From positions 46,774,758 through 46,838,757 of the forward strand of contig OX485805.1 in NCBI GenBank assembly GCA_950295325.1: a stretch of 64,000 bases of DNA. The letters run 5' to 3'. The DNA is from Polytrichum commune (taxonomy: Eukaryota > Streptophyta > Polytrichopsida > Polytrichales > Polytrichaceae). A program made the translations under genes and the position numbers. The notes beneath the pieces were generated by a model. It searched no databases, was not told the origin of the DNA, and worked only from the letters and a program-made list of their open reading frames with translations. Below, one piece after another: positions 26,210 to 37,900 of this stretch (positions within the stretch are counted from its first letter, which is position 1; the number at the start of each line of letters is the position of its first letter).

Positions 26210-29200
26210 TGTAACTGGTTTGATACCATCCTCGTATACTTACAACCCCATTAGTCTTTTTGGCTTCTCGGACTTCAAAATTCTCTCCACCAAACATGCT
26301 TCTAGAATCTTGTCTTGTTGGTTTGACATCTACATAAGGCCAAACTTCTGAGAAGTGTAAGTGCATAATCAGTGTGGACAGCCTTTGTGTATCACCTATT
26401 CATTAACCTTATGTTCAAAAATTTGATGGTGATCACAAGTTGAAGCAAAAGTTTGTCTGGAACATCAAAAGATCAAATTTTGATCCTCCTTTCATCCCCC
26501 AATTTGCCATCGAATTGGATATAAAGAGCAATTAATCTTGTAGAGCTTGCCGATAAGCATAAGATCATCACCTAATTTCAGTTGTTTGTTGTGATAATCA
26601 TTCACATATCACATGTTTTTCATGTATTGATTCCACCTACATTTACGACAATTACTCCTTTGTTGTTGGGTCTTTGGTTATCAAATCAAAGTTCACTAGC
26701 TTTTACTAAAAATTGGCAATGGAAGCAATGCGTAATTTGAAATACAAAATTTGATGAAACACGATGTGATTTACTATGTGCATTTAAACTTAAGGTCGTG
26801 CAAGACTTTGGATATTTTGATTAGTACTTGATTAGTTGATTAATTTTACCAGCTACCAACTAAAGCATGTGATGCGATCGTGGGCACTTCCAACACCACG
26901 TACAATTTTGACTGTTGCATTGCAGCATGGATCTTCTCATCTAATTAACAATTGCAAGTCACAAAGACTGGTATTTTAAGTTTGAAAATCATAGTTGAGA
27001 TCCGAAAATCATAAGAGGTCACAGTGAAGATATTCCTTGTATATGAACAAACACACTATAGATCCTCCCCATGATCGAGAGTTAAACTATTAAACCTAGA
27101 ATAACAATGTCTAGGTGTTGAGCATTCTTAGTCTAGTCTCATCATAACTTAATGCACGTGAATTTGGTGTCCATCCTTATGAACAATAAGCGTGGCCATA
27201 TACCAATGTTCAAGGAGATTTATGGGCATAATTGGTCGAGATCCTAGTATCTCCAAGTCTAGCTGGTTACATGTTGACATCCTTCGGTTATTATTTATTT
27301 GTTGGGGTAATATTCTCTAGATTCCTTTGAAATGATAGGTAGTTTCCTTGAGGTCTTCAACTTTAACTGGCTATTTCTCAAACTCAACCAGTTCGTCTGT
27401 AACTAGCGGCTGGTTCTCCCCTTTAATTTCATTGCCACTCAAAATAAAGGTTCGGAGTGACCACATAAAGCCCACAATCCTTCACTTAACCTTTTCATTT
27501 TGAAACAAGCCCTAGGACCTGGCAGCTCCTTGTGGCAAGCATCCACCCTGCCAAGGGGGGGGAAATAATTACTATTCATTTAAAAGGAATCCATGGAATA
27601 TACCTCGAATTAATAAAGGGAAACCAAACAATGACAACATGTAATTGGTTGGACTTGGAAACACTAGGATTTTCATCCATTATGTCCCAAAATCTCCTTG
27701 GACATTACAGTGTATAATCCTATTACTATGGGCCACAATAATTTTCTATAGCGCACGCTCATTTGTTTAATGAGAATTAATATGAGCCCCATTACCTTGC
27801 AACCCATGTTGAATTACTATTTAAAAATTAATGTGGGTGATTTATTTTATTTTATTTGGTGGTATTTTTTTGTCATGTAACCAATGTCTTGGGTCGGAAG
27901 TCTTAACGAAGACTCATGGGATGACCTTGGGTCTTGGACCCACGTTAATTCCACCTTGACTGGAAAGTAAGCATGGCCCACGCTAAATTAGTTTCACGCT
28001 AATTTTCCACACACACTAATAGGACTATTTAGTGTAGTTGGCTTCATTTGCAACCCTAAGCCTAGACTTATACTAGAGGACCATTGGATTATATTGAAAT
28101 CCGTGTGGAATCATCACAATCTTTCCAATATTTGTGCGTCTCTATATAACCTTGTACCTACTTTGGGTGATCAAGAAACTTTGGTTGGAAAGTGGGGCCA
28201 TAGAGAAAAGGATCTGAAGTTTCCTTTTGGAATGGCAACGCCAAGCACCCCTCAGAGACTACTTAAGGGTTAACATATCAACCCGCGTGCGGTAGTATCT
28301 TCTAACGTACAGGCCACACTAAGGGCATCGCCACCCATTCCCCCCAACGCCAACGGGGGGAGGGTCTGGATGGCGTGGGCCGGCCACTGTGCCGGGGCAC
28401 CTCCCGTGGTCTTTGCCAGCGGGCCCGGGCAGCGGCCCGCTGTCGTAGTGTAAATACGCACATTATTTACATGTGTACGTATTTTGTGTTTCATGGTGAT
28501 TCCTTCATTTGGAGATGAAGGAGGAAAGTAAAAGGGAGTAGAATTAGATTACCTTTTTGTTACTCATAGTTATTCTTAGTAACTTTTAGTTTATCTTTTT
28601 TACTCTTAGTTTACTCTTATTACCCTTTTAGCCTTATTTCTAGTTTTATCCTTAATTTATCTTTAGACCAATGAATAATTAGAAATCACGTGATGAGGAT
28701 AAGAGGAGGATTTGAGGCCTTATCTCATATATGTGGTTGAGGAGAAGAGAGTGGGGAGAGACAAGTTTTTTGTTGTTGAAAGCTCGACGTTTTTGTTGTG
28801 TTTTTTTTTTTTGAGAAGAAAACTTGAAATAAAATATGCAATTGAGTTTTCATGTGATTGTTTTATCTTGAGTGTTTACATGCTTGAAGGAGAGTGAGCG
28901 AAAACAAAGTTGTGCTAGTTTGAGTGGAGGGAAGTTTGCTAGCTCTTGCATAGAAAGAGCTGAGACTTCGACCGTCCACAAAAAGACGGACAAGTCTTTG
29001 TTGGCAACAATCCTTTTAGAGAGTAAGACTTATTGATAGATTTGTTTTGTAAAGATTTGAAAGATTGAGGAAGTTTTGAGGACAATTGAAGATTCGACGG
29101 TCCGGCGAGCGAAACCAGTTGCAGCCAGAAGCCCCGTGCTTTCCTAAAGCGGACCTCTCTCTCCACGACACCGCCAACCGCACATGTGGCGGACTGCGGA

Positions 29201-29460
29201 GGGGGGTCACTGACAAGGCCCCCTTCCTTGTGCTTTCCACCATCCTCCACCCCCTTCCCTACACCTTCCTCTCCGCCCCTCCTCCCCCTCCTCATTCTTC
29301 CCCTCCCTTATCAGTGCTCACCAAAACTGTGAGCACCTTGTTTTTGGCACTTTTGCAAGGAGTTTTGCTTGTTTATTTTGAGGGGATTGTGTTATGTTTT
29401 TAAAATAAATTTCAGGGTTTATGTCGGAGGAGTGTAGGGGGTGAGGTTTTTAAGGTATGT
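26210..29460. other. Gene-free stretch
   Basis: No gene supported. A GC-rich patch at 28320-28445, containing GCCCGGGC-type palindromes, sits in AT-rich surroundings and resembles a MITE terminus. GC-rich 29080-29330 gives overlapping low-complexity frames only. Confidence 0.4.
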
Positions 29461-29463
29461 GTT

Positions 29464-30155
29464 GGTCATGGTAATGATAGGAATGTTTCACATGCAAATT
29501 CATATACAATAAAATGAATTATAAACGATTGTATAAGGATGTGACTAATGTGACTAATACCCTGCCAAGGTATTAGTTACATTAGTCACAACATTATAAA
29601 ATGTTGCACAACTCTCATACCTCGAGGCCTAAGTTTGTGATAATTTTTTGTATAGTTTCTACATCAAGGAAGTTTTTATGGTCATTTGATATTGTGACAT
29701 TTTTTTTTTAATTTTTTTTTATTCTCTTTAAATTGAATTTGAAATTGAGAAATCGTTAAAGTGGTCTAGTACATGTTGGAGTGTGTTGGTTTTGGTCATG
29801 GTAATGATAGGAATGTTTCACATGCAAATTCATATACAATAAAATGAAATTATAGACGATTGTATAAGGATGTGACTAATGTGACTAATACCCTGCCAAG
29901 GTATTAGTCACATTAGTCACAACATTATACAATGTTGCACAACTCTCATATCTCGAGGCCTAAGTTTGTGATAATTTTTTGTATAGTTGCTAGATCAAGG
30001 AAGTTTGGATTTTGGAAGTTTTTATGGTCATTTGAAATTGTGACATATTGTTTTTATTTTTTTGATTTTTATTCGCTTTAAATTCAATTTCAAATCGAGA
30101 AATCGTTAAAATGGTCTAGTACATGTTGGAGTGTGTTGGTTTTGGTCATGGTAAT
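29464..30155. repeat. Tandem repeat of 330-350 bp, each unit with a 21-bp hairpin
   Basis: GGTCATGGTAATGATAGGAA starts units at 29464 and 29794. A third partial unit starts at 30144 and diverges after a few bases. Each full unit contains GTGACTAATGTGACTAATACC, loop CTGCCAA, and its reverse complement: arms 29541-29561/29569-29589 (one mismatch) and 29872-29892/29900-29920 (perfect). Confidence 0.8.
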
Positions 30156-30159
30156 GAAA

Positions 30160-31040
30160 TAGTAAATTTACACCAATTTCTTTTGCAATTTCATATTTAT
30201 TTTTGCAAAGTCAATTTCTCAAGTTCATACTCATTCAAATTCTTCATACTTCTTAGAAGTTTGGTTATGAAAATTTGAAATGATGACTTCAATTTTTAGT
30301 GGTGGATTTGTTTGTTGTGGATGGAGTAAATTGGATTCTATGTAGTGATTTATTTGCTTCTCCACAGAGAATGGATTCATCGAATGGTACTTGCTGACAA
30401 ATAGCAATTGATGTAGAATATTATCTCATTCAAATTTTTTCACATACCTATAATAATTTTAAGGATGCAAACTGTGTATGAAAGGATAAGAACATTTTAT
30501 TTTCAATAAAATTGGATACATCCATTTGTGTGCTTTAATTCTACCATCTCATCATCATCATCTAATTCTATTGGACATGAACCCCTACTAACTACCCCGT
30601 TCCAGTCTGAATTGCTTGCTTGCATTTGTAGCCACGAACCAACACCTCTAGGGAACAGATGAAATTCGCCACCTACAGCAACAAGACATGAACAACAACA
30701 TCACCAAGACAGAGATTAGCAATAACATCAAGGCCAACAGAAAGAGCAAAAAACGAGGAACAGCAACAACGAGGACCATCAGCAACAACATCAAGGCGAG
30801 TACGACCAGGAAGACCACAATCAACACAAGGAAGGGGAAGACCAAGAACAGCACAGAAAAAAATTGCGATGACGACCAGTAGCAACACATATCGACGATG
30901 AAGACCAGGATCGGCACGAGGAAGGGGAAGAGGCGGTCTGTGTCCAGCACCTCCCACAGCCACCGAACAACACGAGGAAGGGGAAGACCATTTGAAATCG
31001 AAACCCAAAAAAAGAAATAAACAACATCCTCACCTACAGC
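30160..31040. other. Gene-free; low-complexity repeat at 30690-30990
   Basis: 30690-30990 contains reiterated ACGAGGAAGGGGAAGACCA-like units separated by CAACA-rich text, an imperfect minisatellite. Its reverse strand gives long hydrophobic frames that are products of the repeat, not membrane proteins. Confidence 0.45.
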
Positions 31041-32480
31041 TTCGCTGTCTTCGATTTGGCTCCGCGAACTCCCTCCTCGGCGCTCTCCCTCCTCGACAGG
31101 GAGAGACCTCTCCCACACATCCTCCTCTTCCCTCTCTTCCCCCACACTGCGTCCTTCTTCCTCGTCCCAATCCCTCCCCTCCGGCTCTGGATCCCAGTCC
31201 TTCTCCGGTGCCTCTCTCCAGACTGCATATGGACCGGCCGGCCTATATATGCACTCCCACAGTCAGCAACACTTCGATGCTCCGGTAGCTCCTTATCCAA
31301 TTCGGGCTGCTACAGGTGCACACTTGCGGCTCAAGATAGTATCTGCTTCGATTTCTCCTTTGGTGCTATAGCAGATTGGGGGGCGGCTCTCCGATGCTCG
31401 GGGAGCACCAGTAGTGACCTTAGAGTGGGTCTATTGAGGTTTGAGGAATAACCGGTTGAGGCTCCAGGCGGTGTCTTCTCCTTCGAATTTGCTACAGCAG
31501 TTTAGGCGGCTCCGGGATCAACTTTAGCAGTTCCAAGGTCTTTGCAGCTGCTCCGCTCTTCCTGTTCTTCGCCTTCACTGTTTCGATTCCCGATTTGTTG
31601 TCTGCGCAGCTACCTCCGCCTCGGTCTCCGCCTTCGCCGTTTATCTTGTTGTAGTCTTCTCTGTAGCTTTCGCCGGTTGGTTTCTAGCAGCTGGACCAAC
31701 TTCTCGGTGTTTCAGTCGCCGCCTCAGCTACTTCGGTGTTCACTCTTTTCAACAGCGGTGTTTACAGGGAGCGTCGAAGGGAGCGCTTCCTTAGATTCCT
31801 GGGTGGGTTGGGTTTGGCTATTGGTTAGGTCCTATCTCCACAGATTTTGTGGGATCCGGATCTATATGCCAAGTAGCTATCTAGATTTTATGTCGAGTCT
31901 GGAATTTCTTCTCAGATCCTCGCTTTGCAGTTTCTCTCTGTATCTTCACTATATCTCCGGGTTGGCTACTGATGCGAAGCTTAGTCTAGTATGCAAACTT
32001 TCGGGGATGTTGGGTATCTTCGATCCCTACCGAATGGTCTTTCAATGTGGGGTTATTTCTATCCCGATGCTGGAGGCCAGTATCTTCCTATGGTTCTCTC
32101 ACACAGCGTATATCTAACACAGTAGTGCAAAAAATCCTACCCTTTCAGCAGATCTAAAATTGCTTTGATAAGAAATCCTACCCTTTCGCAAATCTACATA
32201 GGTTCGTGCTCTCTGTAACTTAAGGCTTCACTCTTGTGTGCTGTGGGGGGGGGAGATCTGCTCCAAGCGATTGTGAGTTCGGTGGTGAATTCGGGGTTGC
32301 ACCTCCAACGTATTCGGCCGTTCTTCTTGGTTTCTTCGACAACTTTCACACTCTTACTCCTTCGGCGGCTCTCCTCGGCTTCAGTTGTTGCTTCGGCGTT
32401 GTGGGCGGATGCGGGGGGAGGTTGGCCTTACAGATCACCGAAGAGGTGGGTGGAGAGGGAGGGGTGGATTAGGGAGCAAC
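31040..32480 (+). promoter_or_regulatory. GC-rich island with a TATA-like box, no recognised gene
   Basis: CCTATATATGCAC at about 31241-31253 is followed by over a kilobase of GC-richer sequence rich in CTCCGG/TTCGGC words. Several overlapping frames run through it, none with recognisable motifs. It resembles the promoter and transcribed leader of a plant gene or of a retroelement, but no body follows. Low confidence in any function. Confidence 0.3.
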
Positions 32481-32489
32481 ATTCATGCT

Positions 32490-34318
32490 ACTTCAACCCA
32501 TCCACCCACGGCCTGACCTCCGGAATCGGCGGCTCTACTCAAAAACTGAGAGTCGCACTCCTTCCCGCTCCATTCACCCCTCTTTCATTACATTTCTATA
32601 TACTACAAGCAATCTAATGCTCTTACTTTTAAGACAACTCTATGCAGCTCCCAAAACCAAATGTGTAATTCCAAACAATCTAAGAGCCTTTGACAAACAA
32701 AAGGATCATGGACGTAAAATGAGTAATCAAAGCAACCCATAAACAATGAACTCAATTGTAAAACATATCACTAAAGAATGGAAGTAACGACTTAGATTAT
32801 GTAGGTTGATTTAATAAGAAACCTTAGCTACAAAATTTGCAACTTAGATCAACTATTTAATTTATGGAATTTGTTTCATTATATAAATTCAAGTCTATTT
32901 CTAGCCATGGAATAAAAATGTATTTGAATTAATCCAATCTCTGCCAATCCATTTGAAAAATCAATTATTAAGCGGCCCAAAATAGGGAACGTGGTCATTA
33001 ATGCATATGAGACCATTGGAATCTAGTATGGCATCGGCTCAAATGATAGTTTTTGTTTGCAACAATGTTTTTTTGTTTGCAATTGCGATGAATCCAAAAG
33101 CCTTACATTGGATGATGTACCGATAATGGATAACCATCTCTTTGGTAAGATATAAATCCATGAATCCATGTGATAGTTGGTTTAACGCTCTTTTGGAATC
33201 ATCAATATACTCTTCAAATTAGAGTGGTATGATTCGGTCATAATGTTGGTAATCTACCCAACATGTGAAATGTTGTGATGGCTAGTACACCTCATCGGAA
33301 TTTCTCTTCCAAACTTCATTCATGTAATTCGTGCATAATGCAATTATAGGTTGGCTATGTTGTATGTTGCAAAGATGCTCACGTGCCCATGAGACATGAT
33401 CAACATCAATGTGACAACCTTTTCCATACATGAAAAACCCATTTTGTTGCAGGACAACAATTATTTTGGTCTTTGGTATAATATTTTTTACCACATTTTG
33501 TCGATCCCAATGTCAAAGCACACTTTCCCATAGAAAACATATCATTAATATTCACACCTTTCTTAATTACAAATGATGTGACAAAAACTAGCCTCCATGC
33601 TTGCATGTCATGATTCCCCATATTTATTTGCATGCTTACATGCTCATATACGAGTAGATATAACAAGCCATTAAGATAAGGCCTCTTCGTAATAAAGTGG
33701 TGGAGATACATGCGCTTAATGGAGATTTGCCAAAGTTTCCCCAATCCTCTGAATGTTTTGGCTTGTCCTGCAATTAACAATAAACACGCCATATGTGGGG
33801 ATGGTTTTGTGATCTCGTTTGGCTTTGGTTTTATTTACCTTCATTTTATGCTTCTTTTGGTGATATTTTGTCTTTGATTAGTATGACAAGCATAATTATA
33901 TATTTATATGAAATTTGGACAACATGTCCTATCTCAAAGACAACAATCTTGCGTCAATGGAGTTTTTTTAAAGGTTGGCATTGTGGTAGAATTGCATATT
34001 ACTTCACTAACGTGAGATGTGTTAGCCAAGTCTACATAGGTTGGCAGTGGCTCTACAGAGGAATCATCATTTTCAACCTCCCAAATGATAAGTGTTGTAA
34101 GCATTTACCCAGTTGCCATGGATTTCAAAGTCCGCTTCATCTTCATATCACAATATTGTAAATATCTAGCTTGTGGCAAATACATACATCCAAATTGGTA
34201 CACCATATTGAGTGGTAATCATCATCAACATGCCACTATCACCCCAATGACATTGTTGATAAAATTTCACTCCTTATCATCGTGTAATGTTGATAGTTTA
34301 GAAGAAATGTATAGAATT
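32490..34318. other. Gene-free stretch with decayed minus-strand coding-like frames
   Basis: Between 33282 and 33792 two overlapping minus-strand frames look protein-like (for example HVSWAREHLCNIQHSQPII) but require a frameshift and match nothing I recognise. The plus-strand frame at 33793-34161 has no motif. Probably remains of an unidentified element. Confidence 0.3.
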
Positions 34319-34331
34319 CACTATTTACAAA

Positions 34332-35107
34332 GAAAAGAAAAGATAACGCCCGTACAATTTGTACCGGCGTGAATGTGAGCCCGTTAACCCTATATTGATC
34401 TCGGGATCCGAGATTGCTTATGGGGTGTTATGCCTCCTAAGGGAGGTGGGCTCTGGTGTTGTGCAAAGTTCTTACCACCTTATGGTGGGTGAATAGGTGT
34501 TTGTTTGTTGTCAAGTTTCCTTTTATTCAGGACCAGGTAAGTAAGGTATTTGATGGCATTTTGATGTATGTTTTTCATGAGGGTTTTGATGTGGGCTTTG
34601 GGGATTTTTAAGTTGGTTAATTGTTCGATAGAGAGTTCGTGTATAGCTCCTCTTACTCCGGCGGTGATGGTAATGAGGGGGTTGGTTTTCCATCCGTTGG
34701 CTCTAAGTGCGGTGATTAGTGGGTCATATTTGGTGTGTTTGTGTGTGCGGGCTTGTTCGGGGAATCGATCATGACAATAGGTGAATTCGATGAATTGCAC
34801 GGTGTGGCATGGGGAGGGTAGTATTGGGGGTTGTGTTTGGTTGGGAGCTCCGAGGATGCACATTATGTCTGGTCTTAGTTTGGCCTGACATTGGCATGGT
34901 CTTTGTGTACAACTGCATTGGAGGAGCCAGTTGGGGATTGTTTGGTCTTGGGGTTGGTTGGGTAGATTACCCGCGTTGGTCAAGGTGAAGAACCGGGTGT
35001 TTTTATTGGCTTGTAAGGTTTGGGAAATGAGGTGTGTTGCTTTGTTGTGTCTTGCGATGCGTAGGCCTTTTAAGTATGGGTGTTCGCATGTGGATAATAG
35101 GTGCGGC
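34332..35107 (-). mobile_element. Non-LTR retrotransposon copy C: 5'-truncated, 13-bp target duplication
   Basis: CACTATTTACAAA occurs at 34319-34331 and again at 35108-35120, bounding a 776-bp insertion whose coding strand is minus. A 5' truncation with a matching direct repeat is the signature of target-primed reverse transcription. Inside are a continuous frame (35106-34480) covering the end of the zinc-binding region and the whole restriction-like endonuclease domain, then about 150 bases of 3' non-coding sequence. Its 3' region differs from that of copies A and B, so it belongs to another subfamily. Confidence 0.82.
34480..35106 (-). CDS. C-terminal fragment of a retrotransposon polyprotein: restriction-like endonuclease domain
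   Basis: The frame is open from the truncation point. It reads HLLSTCEHPYLKGLRIARHN (end of a zinc-binding region), then CSCTQRPCQCQAKLRPD, then QFIEFTYCHDRFPE, KYDPLITALRANGW and ITAGVRGAIHELSI, and ends LNKRKLDNK. The order C-x-C...PD...EFT...KYxPLI...ITAGxRG matches my recollection of the PD-(D/E)XK endonuclease at the end of R2-, NeSL- and Dualen-type elements. There PD, an acidic residue before T, and a following K/Y form the nicking site. Here these are the PD, the E of EFT, and KY. In the family this domain nicks target DNA to prime reverse transcription. No start codon of its own is needed; the piece is a fragment and probably not expressed. Confidence 0.6.
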   Translation of the reverse strand, partial: PHLLSTCEHPYLKGLRIARHNKATHLISQTLQANKNTRFFTLTNAGNLPNQPQDQTIPNWLLQCSCTQRPCQCQAKLRPDIMCILGAPNQTQPPILPSPCHTVQFIEFTYCHDRFPEQARTHKHTKYDPLITALRANGWKTNPLITITAGVRGAIHELSIEQLTNLKIPKAHIKTLMKNIHQNAIKYLTYLVLNKRKLDNKQTPIHPP

Positions 35108-35591
35108 CACTATTTACAAACATATAAATAATTTGTGGTTTAGGTACTCTAGAGCATAAAGGCTTTACTTGGTAAAATTACTACAATCTAAGTAAGTAAG
35201 AAGATATAAATTTATGCAACTCCAAATAGCAAGTGCTGATAAATACCGTGAACAATCTAGTGAAAGCGTGCACATGCCAAGTTACGATTAAGCATCATGG
35301 GCTTTCAAGTTTTGATGGCCACTCAATCATCGATGTTGTTGGCTATGTCTAGTACTTGATGTTGCCCTCACGGTGCTATCGGATCTAGCACAAATCATGG
35401 AGACCACCTTCCAATAAGAAGGTGTCACATTGAAGCTTAATAAAAACATGATTAGTATAAGGGGATTGGTCTCTCATTGATGTCAATGAATGAAACAACT
35501 TATGTTGTATCTATTCTATTACGGCTTGCAATCAAAATGGTTCGTAGTAATACCATGTCTCGTGTTATCTAAGTTGCTAATATTGCCACTA

Positions 35592-35946
35592 CAATGTTTA
35601 TGATATTTAGTGTCACGTGCATTATTTGCAGAGGGCTTAAACTAGATGCCTAGAGTTTTAGTAGTGTCATGTCCATTAGTTATGAACGTGACATTATTTG
35701 TCAAGATAAGTAACTTTATGAAAGTGTAAAATTATTTACATTACGACATTAGGATATCACATTGGGGTGCTTTAGATGATATTTTTTTGTGTTACGTGAA
35801 GGTATTATTGAGCATGCAAATGACAAGTGTCATGTGTTTATACTAATGGCCAATCTTGTTGTTGGCCATTAGTATAATTGAGAATAGACCTCATACTAGC
35901 ACAAATGGCATTATTAATTAAGTGACACTAAATACTCTAGTTGGTG
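35592..35946. mobile_element. TA-flanked MITE, family T
   Basis: Starts CAATGTTTATGATATTTAG; the right end reads GTGACACTAAATACTC...GGTG. TA lies at 35590-35591 and 35947-35948. It contains a perfect 15-bp hairpin, TATACTAATGGCCAA with its complement (35839-35853 and 35862-35876). Confidence 0.7.
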
Positions 35947-36763
35947 TAGTGCAAGTGCACTACCTAGGATAACATTACTAAGCATGGTCCTCTTTATATG
36001 TGGAACCGAAATAACCTTATTGTGTTATGGGGTTATATATGAGAAATCATTTTGAATCTACAACCATGGCTTGCTCACAACTCACACCTTACAATGGATA
36101 GAAAGTGATTAGCAATGTTATGAAGACAAGTGAGCTTTTTTGGATGCTCCTTGATAGGTTTCACCTCTTCAAGCCGTATATTGCCAAGATGAACATGTAA
36201 ACTACCATTGTTTATATTCTTCTAAGTAATAAGAGTTCAACTCATTTTGGGTCGGGTGAAGCAAAGTCAAGTGCATATGTCATGCTTTTTGACATGTTGA
36301 TCCCTTTACAATCATACCATGCTTGCAACAATCCACCAATATATAGTAACCTTAATCTCAATCCATCTTAGAAAGTTGCTCATCAAAATAATGCGACTTG
36401 TGATTAATGTTCATCAAGTGGGACAACCAAAGATCTTTTGTGTTTATTTGATTTATATGGATATATTCGTTTGATGGTGGCTCACAAATTTCTCTTATGT
36501 GGAAATTATGAAAAAACCCTTCGATATGTTCCATTTGAAACACATCTTAGAAAATACTTTTCCCTTCAAAGCCTTTAAAAGTAAGGTTTTGAGTCTAAAG
36601 TGTGAAAGATTGAAGTGGCACTATCAGTGACACCACTTTGCCACCAAACTTGTCTATCCCAATTCAAGAAAATTGTCATCCTCGTTTGAGAAACTAATCT
36701 TCAAGCTCAGGTCCAATCTTGAATTTGAAATCTCGATCCATCAACTTCTAAAGTCTGAGATAA

Positions 36764-36920
36764 TTGCTCCAAGATGACCCTAAACTACCGGATGATAGTG
36801 GAGAGGTACCCAAACCAAACGGAATGGTTGACAGTTCGATTCCCGGCTGTGAAATTGCCTCTCTACTTGACGGAAAACTAGCTAGGTGGTCAAGCGCCTC
36901 CTATGTTCCTAAAGAAAAAA
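36764..36920 (+). mobile_element. SINE copy, older
   Basis: The phrase ATGACCCTAAACTACCGGAT...GTTCGATTCCCGGCTGTG...CTAGGTGGTCAAGCGCCTCC, then an A-rich end, matches the reverse complement of 63272-63475 throughout. GTTCGATTC matches an RNA polymerase III B box. It is more diverged, lacks a long A tail, and no clear target duplication remains. Confidence 0.75.
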
Positions 36921-37239
36921 TTTAAAATAGAGATGAACTTCTTCGTATGGACAACCACATCCACTTGTTCATGTCAATGTACATGTTTGCACTATATTTG
37001 AGACGTGTAAAAGACCTAATTTTTGTGTATTTGAACATTCCTAACTTTATGAACATGGTTTAGATCCATCAGTAGAGGTACACAATTTCTTTATTAAGAT
37101 GATGAATTGAAATAAAAATTTTAGGCAATTTTGAGGAGATTTTGGGGTTTTACAAGTGTTTTAGACCTGAACCCTAATGTAAACCCTCCCTTCAATCTCA
37201 CCTTCCAGTGTAACTAAAGCCACGGAAGATTCAAAACAA
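36921..37239. other. Gene-free AT-rich stretch
   Basis: Nothing recognisable; leads into the GC-rich island. Confidence 0.5.
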
Positions 37240-37690
37240 TGCTTCTCTAGGAGGATAGCCACAACCCTGGCCCCTTCGCCGCGCAAACCTCATGACCAAG
37301 CAGGGCCGTGCGATCTCCGATCGAACGGCCACGACGCCATCCCACCAAAGGCCTTCAAACCATCGCGTTCGCGGGCCGGCCCCGCGCAAACCCTCACCCG
37401 TGCTCGGGCGCCCGGGCCCGCGCGAAGGGGTTCGCGCTCTTTTCACAAGGGGAACTCGTTCAAAAAGCGCGGGCCCGCCCTCGATCTGGTGGTTCCCGGG
37501 GTGCCCGCCCTCCCGGCCCGGTCCTGGAGCACGGGTTCCAGCACGGGTTTCCCTTGTTCACCGTGACATACATAGTTCTCGCGATGGATTCCGACATCGC
37601 CATCGGTGTCTCTCCTGTTGCACGTTCTCTCAACCTCTCAAGAATTCACCGTCTCCGCACTTACAGAGATTTTGAGAGCTTCATTTGGTT
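37240..37690 (+). promoter_or_regulatory. GC-rich island upstream of the small three-exon gene
   Basis: Very GC-rich sequence (37330-37520 contains GGGCCGGCCCCGCGC, GGGCGCCCGGGCCCGCGCG and CCCGGCCCGG) in an AT-rich neighbourhood. Overlapping frames on both strands reflect composition. A short frame at 37584-37694 could be an upstream ORF. The position 200-600 bases before the first ATG of the next gene suggests a promoter and 5' leader. Confidence 0.4.
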
Positions 37691-37900
37691 CTGAATCTTC
37701 TCTGTTCCGGGCCTATGCAGAGTACAGTGCTGAATTTTGATGTTTTCGGTGTCACACTTCGGTGAAGAAGCTGTATAGATTTGAGCTGGGTTGTTTGTGT
37801 TTCCTCTAAATCCCACTATGCAATCTGTGGTTGAGTGTTGAAATCAATATTGACTCTAGCATTGAAAGAAGGAGATTCATTTTCTCACATTCATAATAGA

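Noticed and set aside
30648-31145. Hydrophobic 165-aa minus-strand frame resembling a membrane protein
   Set aside because: It is the reverse reading of an imperfect GA/CAA-rich repeat, and all frames there are equally open.
33793-34161. 122-aa plus-strand frame
   Set aside because: Low-complexity aromatic-rich reading without motif; likely the reverse of decayed coding-like sequence.
37292-37694. Two overlapping ~128-aa plus-strand frames
   Set aside because: Proline/arginine-rich products of the GC island; open on both strands; no conserved motif.
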